The notes beneath the pieces are model-generated. The model was not told the DNA's origin, ran no database searches, and saw only the letters and a list, made by a program, of their open reading frames with translations. The position numbers were made by a program, and so were the translations under genes. A DNA stretch of 64,000 bases, from positions 1-64,000 of the forward strand of contig JABACD010000021.1 in the NCBI GenBank assembly GCA_014237855.1, in the 5' to 3' direction. The stretch comes from Planctomycetota bacterium (GTDB lineage Bacteria; Planctomycetota; UBA1135; GCA-002686595). Positions within the stretch are counted from its first letter, which is position 1, and the number at the start of each line of letters is the position of its first letter. Positions 16,972 through 26,188 of the stretch are shown here, piece by piece.

Positions 16972-17766
16972 CTACCAGCGCGAGTAAACCCATCCTGGAT
17001 GAACTCCAATCCGCGGAAGGAAGGGGATCTTCAGTGCCGGCGGCCAGAAGGTGACACCTGTGGTGAGCCCGGCAAGATGGAGCTCCAGGCCCTGGCGGAG
17101 GCCTGCCGCCATCCCGATGTAGGTTGTATCAATCTCAACACCAAGGCCACCATCTGTGCCCCCGACCCTGACCCCATCGGTCCAGTCCTTGCCCACGCTA
17201 TTGTGATCGAGCTCTGAGCGAAGCCCAGGTACCTCTTCGAGCAACGTGGAGATGAAGGTGTTCGAGTTCGGGCCAGGCCAGGCTTCGTACTTCAGACACC
17301 AATCATGGGCCTGCCATCCAAGCCCCTGCTCGTCCTCCGAGTCCTCGATTGGGTCGGACAGAGCCGAGCGTGACTCGGTATCGGTAGGATCTATCTGACT
17401 CCTTGCTGCGTCGAAGAGCGGCGAGATTTCACTCAGAGCCTCCTCACCATGCCAGGAGGCAAGGACGCGAACGGGCATGCCCCAACGAGTGTCTTCCAGG
17501 GCCCTCGACGCCGAGATCTCTCTCGCCACAAGCTTGTGATCTACTTCAAGGCGCACCCAACGCTCCACTCCGTCCGGACGAATGTCGAACCAGGCGTGAT
17601 GAGCAAATGCTGCGTAGAGCGGGGTCTCATGTGCCAGATTGACCGTCTTCAGCACGATCGCCGCTTCTTCCCGGAGTTCAATCGAGGACGGTCGAGGCGC
17701 GATGCAGCTAGCCATCAAGCCCACCACAGCCGTGGCGCTGAGGCATGAGAGCTTGGTACGAGGCAT
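16972..17766 (-). CDS. DUF3750-family lipoprotein
   Basis: Starting at ATG 17766 gives 264 residues with a lipoprotein signal (AVVGLMASC). The body carries phrases I associate with DUF3750: HAWFDIRPDG near the N-terminus, RWGMPV, the strongly conserved YEAWPGPNSNTFIS in the middle, NSVGKDW, and a Gly-rich C-terminal part (LELHLAGLTTGVTFWPPALK, PFLPRIG). The biochemical function of this family is unknown; the Asn/Ser/Thr of GPNSNTF are candidate active-site residues. A TTG 36 bases upstream would put a non-signal-like extension in front, so I reject it. It is monocistronic, facing the repeat gene tail to tail. Confidence 0.72.
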   Translation of the reverse strand: MPRTKLSCLSATAVVGLMASCIAPRPSSIELREEAAIVLKTVNLAHETPLYAAFAHHAWFDIRPDGVERWVRLEVDHKLVAREISASRALEDTRWGMPVRVLASWHGEEALSEISPLFDAARSQIDPTDTESRSALSDPIEDSEDEQGLGWQAHDWCLKYEAWPGPNSNTFISTLLEEVPGLRSELDHNSVGKDWTDGVRVGGTDGGLGVEIDTTYIGMAAGLRQGLELHLAGLTTGVTFWPPALKIPFLPRIGVHPGWVYSRW

Positions 17767-17961
17767 TGCACGAGTATCGGGTGCACTGATGTCTGGCCGC
17801 AAGCAGAAGCCTGAAGAAAGGGCTACGCACGCCCCTCAGGCACAGCGCACTGGCCGAAAGGAGAGACCCCACCACCAAGGGCAGGGTCCGTACAGCGAGC
17901 AGCTGAGGTGGCTCGCCCACTAGCAGATTGGGATACAGAGCACAACCGCTCTCCACCTCAT

Positions 17962-19041
17962 CTACGGCGTGAACATGACTGAGAGTCCGTCCGACAGGTT
18001 GAACCCTGCGGGCCCCCCTGCCACATCCCGATACCAGGCCTGAAGATGCCGAGTAGCGCCAGGAGTAAGACCACCTCCACCGGGCCCGGAGTAGTCCACT
18101 CCGAGGTTGAGAGTACCGCTGGCGTCCGAGATGATTGGTGCTGTGAGACGGGTCAGATCTGTCGAGACACAGCGAAAGCCATCACCAAATGGCACCTGGA
18201 CCTGGTTCGAACCGTAGAAGAAGATCCCGGGCTTGCCTGCAGGTAGCTGGGTTGCCCTCAGCACGAGATCATTGGCAGACACGCTCGAACTGCCGCTTGC
18301 CGAGATCTGTGCGCCCCCCGGATTTGCGGAGTTGGGCGCCCCCACGCAGAAGTTCGTACCCGGACCGGCGGGAGGCTCCACCAGTACATCCGACGTCGAG
18401 AAGAACACCTCGCCCACCGGATCATCTCGCTGCCAGGCAATCCAGAGGACATGGTGCCCACTGCGGTCGGTGGGGAGCGTCAGGTCGAACAGGTAGTGAC
18501 CTGATTTCTCCACTGGCTGCGGCCTTCCCAGGTGCTCCATCTGCGCCCAGTTCAAGGGTGTGTTCGGATCCCAGTCAGGGGTCGTCATCCAGACATCCCA
18601 GACACTCGGATTGTGGGGAGCCGTCGCAAGGAAGTCGACCTGAAGTGTCTGGCCCCCGGTGACGACCGTGGTGGGCCAATCCCCGCTCACCTGGTCCAAC
18701 CCGGCGTAGGTCCGGGGGTACTCCGTCGAGGTCGAATCCACGCGACCACCGCTTGCGAGCTGGCCATCTGGACACCAGGGCGAGTAGTCGAAGCCCACGG
18801 GCAGTCCGGCCTGTACCGCCTCGGGTATGTTGCGTGAGAGCTCATTCCAGGAGTAATAAGAATCCGTTCCGTCGATCGCGACAGCGTTGGCGGCCAGCTG
18901 AAAGCTGGGGTTTTCCGGATTGCTCTGATACACGCGGTAGACACGACTGGCCGGGCTCACGACTGTGCCATGAGCATGCAGATTGGGACCAAGCGCTAGT
19001 AGAAGAGCTAGAGACGTGAGTAAGGGGGTACGGGTGTTCAT
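17962..19041 (-). CDS. AA10-type lytic polysaccharide monooxygenase with C-terminal planctomycete module
   Basis: The 359-residue precursor starts at ATG 19041, preceded by an AGGAA ribosome site. Cleavage after LHA would leave His24 as the mature N-terminus (HGTVVSPASRVYRVYQ), as copper-dependent LPMOs require. The second brace histidine is His143 in LATAPHNPSVWDVWMTTPDW, and the family phrase PDWDPNTPL follows directly. SGHHVLWIAWQRDDP and GEVFFSTSDVLV match the last strands, with Phe at the axial position. The enzyme would oxidatively cleave chitin or cellulose. Residues about 230-359 are a separate module (FCVGAPNSANPGG, VPFGDGFRCV, LQAWYRD, GFNLSDGL) found on two other proteins here. The neighbouring gene encodes a beta-helix protein with a chitin-binding-like domain, pointing to polysaccharide use. 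Confidence 0.82.
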   Translation of the reverse strand: MNTRTPLLTSLALLLALGPNLHAHGTVVSPASRVYRVYQSNPENPSFQLAANAVAIDGTDSYYSWNELSRNIPEAVQAGLPVGFDYSPWCPDGQLASGGRVDSTSTEYPRTYAGLDQVSGDWPTTVVTGGQTLQVDFLATAPHNPSVWDVWMTTPDWDPNTPLNWAQMEHLGRPQPVEKSGHYLFDLTLPTDRSGHHVLWIAWQRDDPVGEVFFSTSDVLVEPPAGPGTNFCVGAPNSANPGGAQISASGSSSVSANDLVLRATQLPAGKPGIFFYGSNQVQVPFGDGFRCVSTDLTRLTAPIISDASGTLNLGVDYSGPGGGGLTPGATRHLQAWYRDVAGGPAGFNLSDGLSVMFTP

Positions 19042-19342
19042 CGATTCCTGGGGGATTGGGGGGAAATGGGCCACGAACCTCGCGGCTGTTCGGCAGGTTT
19101 AGCCGACATCAAGATCGAACTCAAGCCCACCGGATACGCCCATTCTTGAGCCCTCAGCTGGCGCGCCGAGCCCCTGGGGCCGTGATGCCCTCCGTCCAAG
19201 CAACCTTGATCGGGGCCTGACTGTTTGAAACAAGAAATCCGTCGTGCGAGGAAGCCAGGAGTACGCTGAGCGGCCCTGGCAGGTGTTGCTGAACGCCAGC
19301 GCAGGTCTGAGCCCTGTTTACCGGGGACGGTCGCCGCTCTCC
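19042..19342. other. Intergenic region, promoter side of the LPMO gene
   Basis: About 300 bases separate the beta-helix gene stop from the LPMO gene start; both genes are on the minus strand. The translations of short frames here look random. No clear terminator is seen, so partial read-through from the beta-helix gene into the LPMO gene is possible. Confidence 0.4.
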
Positions 19343-21016
19343 TCAAGGCAATGTATCGAGCAGGCCCAATCCGGCATGGGCCGAGCCCGAAGCCAGCCGA
19401 ACGTCGTCCTCCGGTAGTGGCAGGAGCTGCCACGTACCCGGACTCGTCGTAGGCTCCTGCCCCGAGTGGCTCCCGGCCTGGATGCACAAGTAGAGGTTTC
19501 CAAAGTGCATGACGTAGTCTCCCTGGTGATAGACCGTGGGAGCTCCACCCGCGAGCCCGGAAGCCGCACTCCAGCGCTCGATCAAGAGGTAGTCGACCTC
19601 TGCGGGTAGGCCCATGAAGTCGTTGAAGGTCACGGGAGCAACGACTCCTCGACTGTTGCCAGAGGCCGTGATATTCCCAACGCGTCCGTTTAGAGCCCCG
19701 CCCAGCCCATTGACCAGCTCAAGGGTCGGTTCGTCGAAAACGTTGTCAACCAGCAAGATCGAATTGGTCTGCGCACTATTCACCCGGATCAAATGGCCTG
19801 GATGAACCGCCCCCGAGTAGATCTCATCTCGTTGAAAATCGAACCCTCGAAACACATTCCGCTTGATCCGATAGGTACTGACTCCGTCGGCGCTCCCTCC
19901 CATGAAGGCACCAAGGAAACGAAACGAGCTGTAGAAATTGTCACGAATGGTGATGCCATCGCCAGCAGTGTGAACGTCCCCGGCCACATCTTGGCCAAAA
20001 AAGCTGATCATCGAGTTGGCTGAACCGATGAAGACATTGTGGTGAATTGCACTACTGCCGTAGCGCACTCCAATTTGGTTGCAGCTGTCCTGAAAAGCCT
20101 GAAAGGCGTTCTTCCAATCAATAGCTGACAACGCGAAAACGTTGTTGCGAATCTTGCAGCCATCACCAAGCTGGCCGACTTGCAGGGCCTCCGTACCGGT
20201 ACGAAGAACACGATTGTTCTCAATTCGCAGATTGTTGAAAGAGTGCTGAGGGGGGGTCTGAGTACTCCCGATGTACATGCCCTCGCTTCCGATATCGTGA
20301 ATGTAGTTGTCGTGGATGAACACGTTGTTCATCGGTATCGTCCCATCGTCGTCGGTCTTCAAGGTCATGCCAGCGAACCCGACCTCACGAATCTCGATGA
20401 ATGACAGTTCGAAATCGCTAGTTGGAGGATTCACGATTCCAACGGGCACCTGACTTCCGACACCGATCCCTGAATTTCCAGTCCCGAACAGGCGGAAGTC
20501 GTCGTCGACGAGGATTCCGTAAGTCCCCCGGGTGTTGGAATAATTGTTCCCACGGTGGCCCGGAAACGCACTATCTCCAGTCAACGAGATCGGGTCGTAC
20601 TTTCCCGTAACGATCCAGTTGGATCCCCCACTCAGCCCGAACAAGTAGTAGTGCCCCTGCCCCCCCACGCGAACCTGGCCATTGATATTGGTGATGACCA
20701 GAGGCCGCTCGGGTGAGCGCATGGGAAGATTTCCGATGCGCAGGAACTTGTACTCACCACCTTCGAGATAGAGACGATCAAGAGTGCTCCAATCAACGCC
20801 TGGGTACGAAGCCTGGATGTCGATCAGATAGACGCCCTGGCCCAGTGGTGGAGCCGAGATGGTCAGAGTTGTCCGAGGAGCCCCCCACTCTCCATCCGGA
20901 TTCCGCTCAGTAGGTATGGGGAGCGGCGAGAACTGCTGAAACTGGGCGATACCCGCACCCTCAACGAGAATCGTCAGGGCAAGAGTCGAGAACAGTCGCG
21001 CAACTACAGCATTCAT
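19343..21016 (-). CDS. Secreted right-handed beta-helix protein with CBM5/12-like C-terminal domain
   Basis: The 557-residue product has a signal peptide (VVARLFSTLALTILVEGAGIA). The central 350 residues show the repeated short-strand pattern of pectate-lyase-like beta-helices: NNVFIHDNYIHDIGSEGMYI, FNNLRIENNRVLRTGTEALQ, DGCKIRNNVFAL, AIHHNVFIGSAN, DGITIRDNFYSSF, STYRIKRNVFRGF. Residues about 495-530 resemble a CBM5/12 chitin-binding fold (YHQGDYVMHFGNLYLCIQ, then GTWQLLP). It may be a polysaccharide lyase or glycosidase, or only a binding protein; no catalytic residues can be assigned by eye. It lies upstream of the LPMO gene on the same strand, which supports a role in carbohydrate attack outside the cell. 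Confidence 0.78.
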   Translation of the reverse strand: MNAVVARLFSTLALTILVEGAGIAQFQQFSPLPIPTERNPDGEWGAPRTTLTISAPPLGQGVYLIDIQASYPGVDWSTLDRLYLEGGEYKFLRIGNLPMRSPERPLVITNINGQVRVGGQGHYYLFGLSGGSNWIVTGKYDPISLTGDSAFPGHRGNNYSNTRGTYGILVDDDFRLFGTGNSGIGVGSQVPVGIVNPPTSDFELSFIEIREVGFAGMTLKTDDDGTIPMNNVFIHDNYIHDIGSEGMYIGSTQTPPQHSFNNLRIENNRVLRTGTEALQVGQLGDGCKIRNNVFALSAIDWKNAFQAFQDSCNQIGVRYGSSAIHHNVFIGSANSMISFFGQDVAGDVHTAGDGITIRDNFYSSFRFLGAFMGGSADGVSTYRIKRNVFRGFDFQRDEIYSGAVHPGHLIRVNSAQTNSILLVDNVFDEPTLELVNGLGGALNGRVGNITASGNSRGVVAPVTFNDFMGLPAEVDYLLIERWSAASGLAGGAPTVYHQGDYVMHFGNLYLCIQAGSHSGQEPTTSPGTWQLLPLPEDDVRLASGSAHAGLGLLDTLP

Positions 21017-21174
21017 CGTGAAGTCCTCTCCGGGTTAGCTGGAACACCCAAGTCTAGCTCACATCTGGAATTATCAGGTCCTTGGTCATGAGATAGGTGG
21101 GGCAAGCACGCTCTCCACCACCTCACATGACTCTGAGGCTTCTCCATCAATCCGCTAGGCCTCGGTAGATGTAC

Positions 21175-22704
21175 CTACTCCTCTACCTCAGCCAAGCTCT
21201 CACCCGCTGGTGACCGGGTGTTCCTGGGCTCGAGCACTGGCGACGCGAGCGTATCTATCGGCTCCTCACCACGCGGTTCACTCACATCGGCATCTGTAAC
21301 GACGGTGCTTCCTTCGAGAAGATCCAAGCCAGTACTGGCCTCCTCGACCAGATCCTGTGGAAGTCTCTTGGTCGTCTTGACTCCAAGGTCTCGGAAGCCC
21401 TCTACAAGACGTACGAGGTTCCCTTTCCCAGCCACCAGTGTGTTCCGGGCCCCACGATAGGACTTCATTGCCGTCTCGAACTGCTGTTCAACTCTCTCGA
21501 ATTTCTCGGCAAAGACCGCCAGCTTCGAGTGCACCTTGCCAGCGACCTCAGCCAGCTGCTTCGTACTCCTGTTTTGCTTCTCGATTTTCCAGAGGCTGGC
21601 CACCGTGTGGAGGATTGGCAGGAGGGTGTTGGGAGTAACGACTGCGATGCTCCTCTCGTAGGCATCCTGGAACAGACGTGGATCACTATCGAATGCGGCG
21701 AGATAGGCAGTCTCAATCGGCATGAACATGAAGACAAATTCAGGCGAGTGAATCCCGTTGAGCTTCGTGTAGTCCTTGGCTGCCAGACTCTCGATGTGAG
21801 TCCGGACACAGGCCACATGGCGATGGAGTGCAGCCTCGGCCTCGACCGGGTCCTCGGCGTTGACACTCTCAATGTAGTCCCCCAGAGAGACCTTTGAGTC
21901 GATGATGATGTGGCGCCCCTCGGGGAGATAGAGGACGAAGTCGGGCCTGAAGTTGTCCCCTTCGTCGTCCTTGAAGTTGTCCTCGCGCCCGTACTCCCTG
22001 TCCCTCTGAAGCCCGGCGAATTCCAGCAGCTTCTCGACTTGAACCTCGCCCCAGTTGCCAAGGGTTTTCTTTTCTCCGCGTAGCGCCTTGGCCAGGTTGC
22101 CCGCCTCGTCCTGCAAGGCCGCATTCATCTTGCCTAGCGCCTCCAGCTGTAGCTTCAGGCCGGCATTGCCCTCCACCTGCTCCTTGTGCACATCGTTGAC
22201 ACGCTTCTGAAAGCCAACTATCTGCTCCTTGAGGGGCTGCAACAGGCTGGTGACACTCTTCTTGTTTCTCGCCTCCAGAGACTGCTCCTTCTCGGTGAAG
22301 ATCTTCTCGGAGAGGCTCTTGAACTCCGTTCTCATGGCGACCCTCTGCTCATCGAAGGCCTTCTTCTGCTTCTCGAGGCTAGCCTCTCTCTCGCCCAGCT
22401 TTGCCTTGAGGACCTCTTTTTCCGACTCGGTCTTGCGAAGGGTCTCGAGCTGTTCCTCATTACGCTCACGGTCGGATTCCCACTTGACGCGGTCTCTCTC
22501 ACGCTCCTGTTGAACCGCCTCGAGTGCCTCGGCCTTGGCCTTCTCAACTAAGGCCAGGTGAGCCTCCTGCGCGCCCAACCTCTCCTCCAATCGAGCCCTG
22601 ACCTCTGCGTCGGGTTCAGCTGAGGGCGCCCTCTTGCGTCCCAGTACGAAGCCGACCAGGCCTCCAAGAAGCAGGCCGGTCAGGATTGCTAGAGCAGTCT
22701 CCAT
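21175..22704 (-). CDS. rmuC: DNA recombination protein RmuC homologue
   Basis: From ATG 22704 the protein has 509 residues. An N-terminal membrane anchor (ALAILTGLLLGGLVGFVLGR) is followed by a long coiled coil (residues about 35-190, Glu/Lys/Arg-rich). The RmuC nuclease-like domain follows: GNWGEVQVEKLLEFAGL, FRPDFVLYLPEGRHIIIDSK, VSLGDYIES, PEFVFMFMPIETAYLAA, VTPNTLLPILHTVASLWK. The Asp of RPDF and the IDSK motif match the predicted PD-(D/E)xK-type site. In E. coli RmuC limits recombination at inverted repeats. The open frame extends upstream to 23118, but that part is low-complexity and lacks the anchor, so I place the start at 22704. It is a single gene, unrelated to its secreted-protein neighbours. 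Confidence 0.92.
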   Translation of the reverse strand: METALAILTGLLLGGLVGFVLGRKRAPSAEPDAEVRARLEERLGAQEAHLALVEKAKAEALEAVQQERERDRVKWESDRERNEEQLETLRKTESEKEVLKAKLGEREASLEKQKKAFDEQRVAMRTEFKSLSEKIFTEKEQSLEARNKKSVTSLLQPLKEQIVGFQKRVNDVHKEQVEGNAGLKLQLEALGKMNAALQDEAGNLAKALRGEKKTLGNWGEVQVEKLLEFAGLQRDREYGREDNFKDDEGDNFRPDFVLYLPEGRHIIIDSKVSLGDYIESVNAEDPVEAEAALHRHVACVRTHIESLAAKDYTKLNGIHSPEFVFMFMPIETAYLAAFDSDPRLFQDAYERSIAVVTPNTLLPILHTVASLWKIEKQNRSTKQLAEVAGKVHSKLAVFAEKFERVEQQFETAMKSYRGARNTLVAGKGNLVRLVEGFRDLGVKTTKRLPQDLVEEASTGLDLLEGSTVVTDADVSEPRGEEPIDTLASPVLEPRNTRSPAGESLAEVEE

Positions 22705-23720
22705 GGTTTCAAATTGGCGTGGGTGCCGGATTCTGGGACAGCGGAGACCTTCGCCATCCGGGATCCCTGCCCCTGAGAGTAAGCACTGCCAGGGATCGTC
22801 GCTAGCACTTGCCGCAATCAGCGAGAGGTAAGAGTCTAGGGCTCCAGCAGGTCGACCCAGCAAACGGGTGGGTGGCCCCATTCGCACTGCCGCGCCGCTT
22901 TGAACCTTGCAGCAGATTCTTGAAGCACACGATCCGGGGCGTCTCAATGGTGCTGCTCTCCGGGGTGCAGAAGAGCCTGACTGCGCAGGGGGGATCGAAG
23001 CTCCGGCGTCAGGGCGCAGTCCACCCTGAGAGACCTCCGTGCTGGAGACGCGGGGAAACCTTGCCGCCCCGTGGGGCACGCCTCCTGAGAGGTCGCGGAG
23101 TCCGGGGAGTTTCCACAATGCAACTTCCTATCTCTGGAGGGACACGCCGCGCTCCAGGCCAGCCCATGGTCCAGACCACACCTCCCTCTTGGAATGGTAT
23201 TTCCCGGGCCCTGCCAGGTGCTGGATCGAGCCAGCTTGCCACGCCTCGCAGTCTGGATCTCGGAGAGACTGATGTACGCCACCGCACCTGCAACCTCTTG
23301 ACGAACGCGGCCTCGCGCGAGAGCTCAGGAGCACTCCCCTCATGCACTTGCGAATCGTCGACTGCTTGGTCTGGAGAACCAACGATGTGCAAGGTCAGAC
23401 AATCTCGACCAAGGTGCTCGAATATTTCGAGGAGTCATTCACGCTTGCCCATGGAAGAGTAATAGGCCGAATACCCCAAGCCCAGTATTGAGGTAGTTCA
23501 ATCATCAAAATGGACGTTCAACTGGATTCCCGCCCTCAAGCTGAATCAGAGAATCAATAACGGATAAGAAATTCGAACGCCTCCGCAAAAAGGCCGATCT
23601 CCCAATTCCGAAGTGAGCCTCTCAACCTTGGTGGACTCTTCTAATTCGATACTGGGATTAGAAAATTCGCACCGTCTTTGACTAATTCAAGGCACCCCAT
23701 GCAAACCGATATCCGGAAGC
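22705..23720. other. One-kilobase intergenic region, AT-rich at its right end
   Basis: No open frame here has protein-like composition; the longest plus-strand frame (22809-23462) is Arg/Ser/Pro-rich without recognisable structure. From about 23460 to 23700 the sequence turns markedly AT-rich (for example GGATTAGAAAATTCGCACCG, GACTAATTCAAGG), which is probably the promoter region of the FG-GAP gene. An uncharacterised small RNA cannot be excluded. Confidence 0.45.
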
Positions 23721-25421
23721 ATGGAAGCATCATCTGCAGAACGCGCTCTGCGCTGGGTATCGACGTTCATTCTCTGCTCAACGATTGTCAGCGTTGGCAA
23801 CGCACAGGACCTCACCGCAGAATTCTCCCTCCCTGATGGTCTTGCTCATGATCGCTTCGGTAGCACTGTGGTCATGGAGGGAAATCGCGTCCTGATTGCG
23901 TCGGTCAATCGCGATGAAGGGCCATCCATGGTTGATGTTGGGAGCGTCTACATATTCGACTTGATCGCGAATAGCTGGACCCTCTCAGCTCGTCTGAATG
24001 CCCTTGATGCAACAACAGAGTCACGTTTCGGATCTGCGATGCAACTCGAGGGAGACACCATTGTCGTGGGTGCTCCTTTGGCCAGCGAAGCTGGCATTGT
24101 CACTGGAGCTGTCTACATCTTTCAGCTCATTGCCGATAACTGGGTCCAAACGCAGAAACTCGTGGGAACGACCTCCGGCGCTCAGAGTCGGTTTGGTCAG
24201 TCGCTTGCTCTCGAAGGAGACCGGCTCGTGGTTGGTGCATCTGGTCACAGCATTGCGGGACTGGATGCGGGCAGCGCTTTTGTCTTCGAAAAGGTCAACG
24301 GATCCTGGGTCGAGAAGACCACCCTGCAAGTGAGTAGCCAGCTAGCTGGCGACCAATTCGGATTCTCTGTTGCAATGCATGGCGACCTGATTGCGGTCTC
24401 TGCTCCTTGGAGCTCGAACATCGTCAATGGAGATGGTGCGGTGTTCCTCTTCCAAAACACTGGCAGTGGCTGGAACCAGCTCACAAAGATCCAGTCGAGC
24501 ACGCCGATGCCGCACCAGATCTTTGGGCGGGCCCTCGACATGGACGCCAACACCCTGGTCGTTGGCAGCCCCAGCGCGAATAGCTCTGCCGTATTCTCAG
24601 GCATGGTCACCGTCTTTGGGATGGAATATGGATCCTGGACCGAACTGGTCGAGCTCCTTCCTGGCCCAGACAGTTCCCATCACCGCTTTGGTTTCTCGGT
24701 CTCGCTCGAGGAGGACATGATCGCTGTCGGCGCACCCTTTGCTGGTGACGGCCCCTTCCCACGAGGTGAAGTGGTTCTGTTCAGCCGAACTGGGCGCTCC
24801 TGGATCGAACTCGGAGCGGTGACGTCCCCTGACTACACCCCTTATGAGGGAGTCGGAATGTCCACCATGCTATCTGATGGTCAACTCCTTATCGGCTCCC
24901 CACTCACCTCTGGTTGGACGGTGGGATTGGGCCGCGCCATGCTTTGGAATCTCTCGGATCTGCCCGAAGTAGGCACCTACTGCGAGGGATCTGGATGTCC
25001 CTGTGGCAATGAAGACCCCGATGCCGGTTGCTACAACTCGACGAGCTTGGGGGCGAGGCTCTGGGCCGAAGGAAGCCTGGCTACTTCACATCCCAATCCG
25101 CGCCTCTTCGCCGACCAGCTACCGCCTGGCAAGATGGCCATGCTGTGGATGGGAGAACCCGGGCCAGGAACTGTATTCGGAGACGGCCTCCTCTGTATGG
25201 GGGGGAATGGAAACCCCGGGTCGACCCTTCGACTCCCCTACCCGCCGCAGGTCACGGGTCCGCAAGGAGCTCTCGACTTTGACGCCGAGTTCATCACCGG
25301 CATACTCAATAACTCACCGGGATCGATCTACAACTTCCAGGTGATCTACAGGGATGCCGCAGGTCCGTGTAACACGTACTTCAATCTCTCCAACGCCCTG
25401 GCCCTTGGCATGGGAATCTGA
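23721..25421 (+). CDS. Secreted FG-GAP-like beta-propeller protein with C-terminal planctomycete module
   Basis: The 566-residue product has a signal peptide ending near VSVGNAQD. Residues about 35-405 hold six to seven repeats of about 55 residues with the pattern (D/S)RFG.S(V/L).L.GD.(I/L)VVG(A/S)P...G.V(Y/F)(I/L)F, for example SRFGSAMQLEGDTIVVGAPL and SRFGQSLALEGDRLVVGASG. This matches integrin-alpha/FG-GAP-like propellers, which usually mediate binding. Residues about 420-566 are a Cys/Gly-rich module (CPCGNEDPDAGCYNST, QVIYRDAAGPCNTYFNLSNA) related to those of the LPMO and the right-edge protein. Ligand unknown; a surface-exposed or extracellular location is likely. It is monocistronic. 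Confidence 0.8.
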   Translation: MEASSAERALRWVSTFILCSTIVSVGNAQDLTAEFSLPDGLAHDRFGSTVVMEGNRVLIASVNRDEGPSMVDVGSVYIFDLIANSWTLSARLNALDATTESRFGSAMQLEGDTIVVGAPLASEAGIVTGAVYIFQLIADNWVQTQKLVGTTSGAQSRFGQSLALEGDRLVVGASGHSIAGLDAGSAFVFEKVNGSWVEKTTLQVSSQLAGDQFGFSVAMHGDLIAVSAPWSSNIVNGDGAVFLFQNTGSGWNQLTKIQSSTPMPHQIFGRALDMDANTLVVGSPSANSSAVFSGMVTVFGMEYGSWTELVELLPGPDSSHHRFGFSVSLEEDMIAVGAPFAGDGPFPRGEVVLFSRTGRSWIELGAVTSPDYTPYEGVGMSTMLSDGQLLIGSPLTSGWTVGLGRAMLWNLSDLPEVGTYCEGSGCPCGNEDPDAGCYNSTSLGARLWAEGSLATSHPNPRLFADQLPPGKMAMLWMGEPGPGTVFGDGLLCMGGNGNPGSTLRLPYPPQVTGPQGALDFDAEFITGILNNSPGSIYNFQVIYRDAAGPCNTYFNLSNALALGMGI

Positions 25422-26188
25422 CCTCTGTTCAGCAAACGGAGACGCAGCTCAAGTCCTTGGTCTTTAGCGAGGCTTCTATCCAGGTACACGGAGATTCGAG
25501 CACGGGGCCATGAGCCTGGACTGACTGGTAAGGCTCGACCGAGACTCCATTCAGGCAGGTGATCATAGAGAGCGTGGCCCTTGCAGCATTCATGCTGTAG
25601 AGGACAGGGGAACTGCGAGTCGAGATGACCAGAAGAGGCTTCTGCTCCTCGACGAGCCGCCGGAGTTGATTCCTGTGGGTTCGAGCTCGAAGCCCTGCAC
25701 AGGGCACTCGGTCGGTCCTTCGTCCATCGCGAGGGCCAGGACCTACGGGAACACCGTCAGGTCGTGGGGCACCCTCGCAGACCGAACAAGGGACCTCCTG
25801 ATGGCGGGGCGGCGACTCCCAGGCTTCGTTCCTGAGGGCCAGCTAGAGGCCCTCTGAAGCCAGATCAGAGGAGTTGAAACTCGTGGGTCGCACCGCCAGG
25901 GCCCTTGAGGCTGGTCTTGGGCCGATCAGCCTGGCTCTGGAAGCAGTCACCAGGGAGCGACACAACATGTTCCTGGCAAGCGGCTTGGGTAGGCCCATGA
26001 CTGCTGTCTCGAGGAATCCTGATGGAGTCCTCGCAGCAGTTGCGAGTAACCCCATGAGGACGACAGCAGACCACAGGCAACCCGACCCCTCTCCGTAAGG
26101 CGAGGAAGTGCATTTGCGGGCTCGAGAGCGCTCCTCCAGAGGAACAAGAAGGCCACCACGGCTCACCCCACTGCAAGGAGCACCAATC
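25422..26188. other. Intergenic region upstream of the subtilase gene
   Basis: These 767 bases hold no convincing gene. A 92-residue minus-strand frame (25429-25707) is the least random-looking, with a somewhat protein-like C-terminal half, and could be a remnant. I see no signal peptide, membrane segment or domain, so I do not call it. The subtilase promoter should lie in the right part. Confidence 0.4.

Noticed and set aside
22809-23462. A 217-residue plus-strand frame upstream of the FG-GAP gene
   Set aside because: Arg/Ser/Pro-rich with no signal peptide, domain or good ribosome site; typical chance frame in GC-rich DNA.
25429-25707. A 92-residue minus-strand frame
   Set aside because: The C-terminal half looks somewhat protein-like, but there is no domain or conserved motif to support a gene; possibly a remnant.
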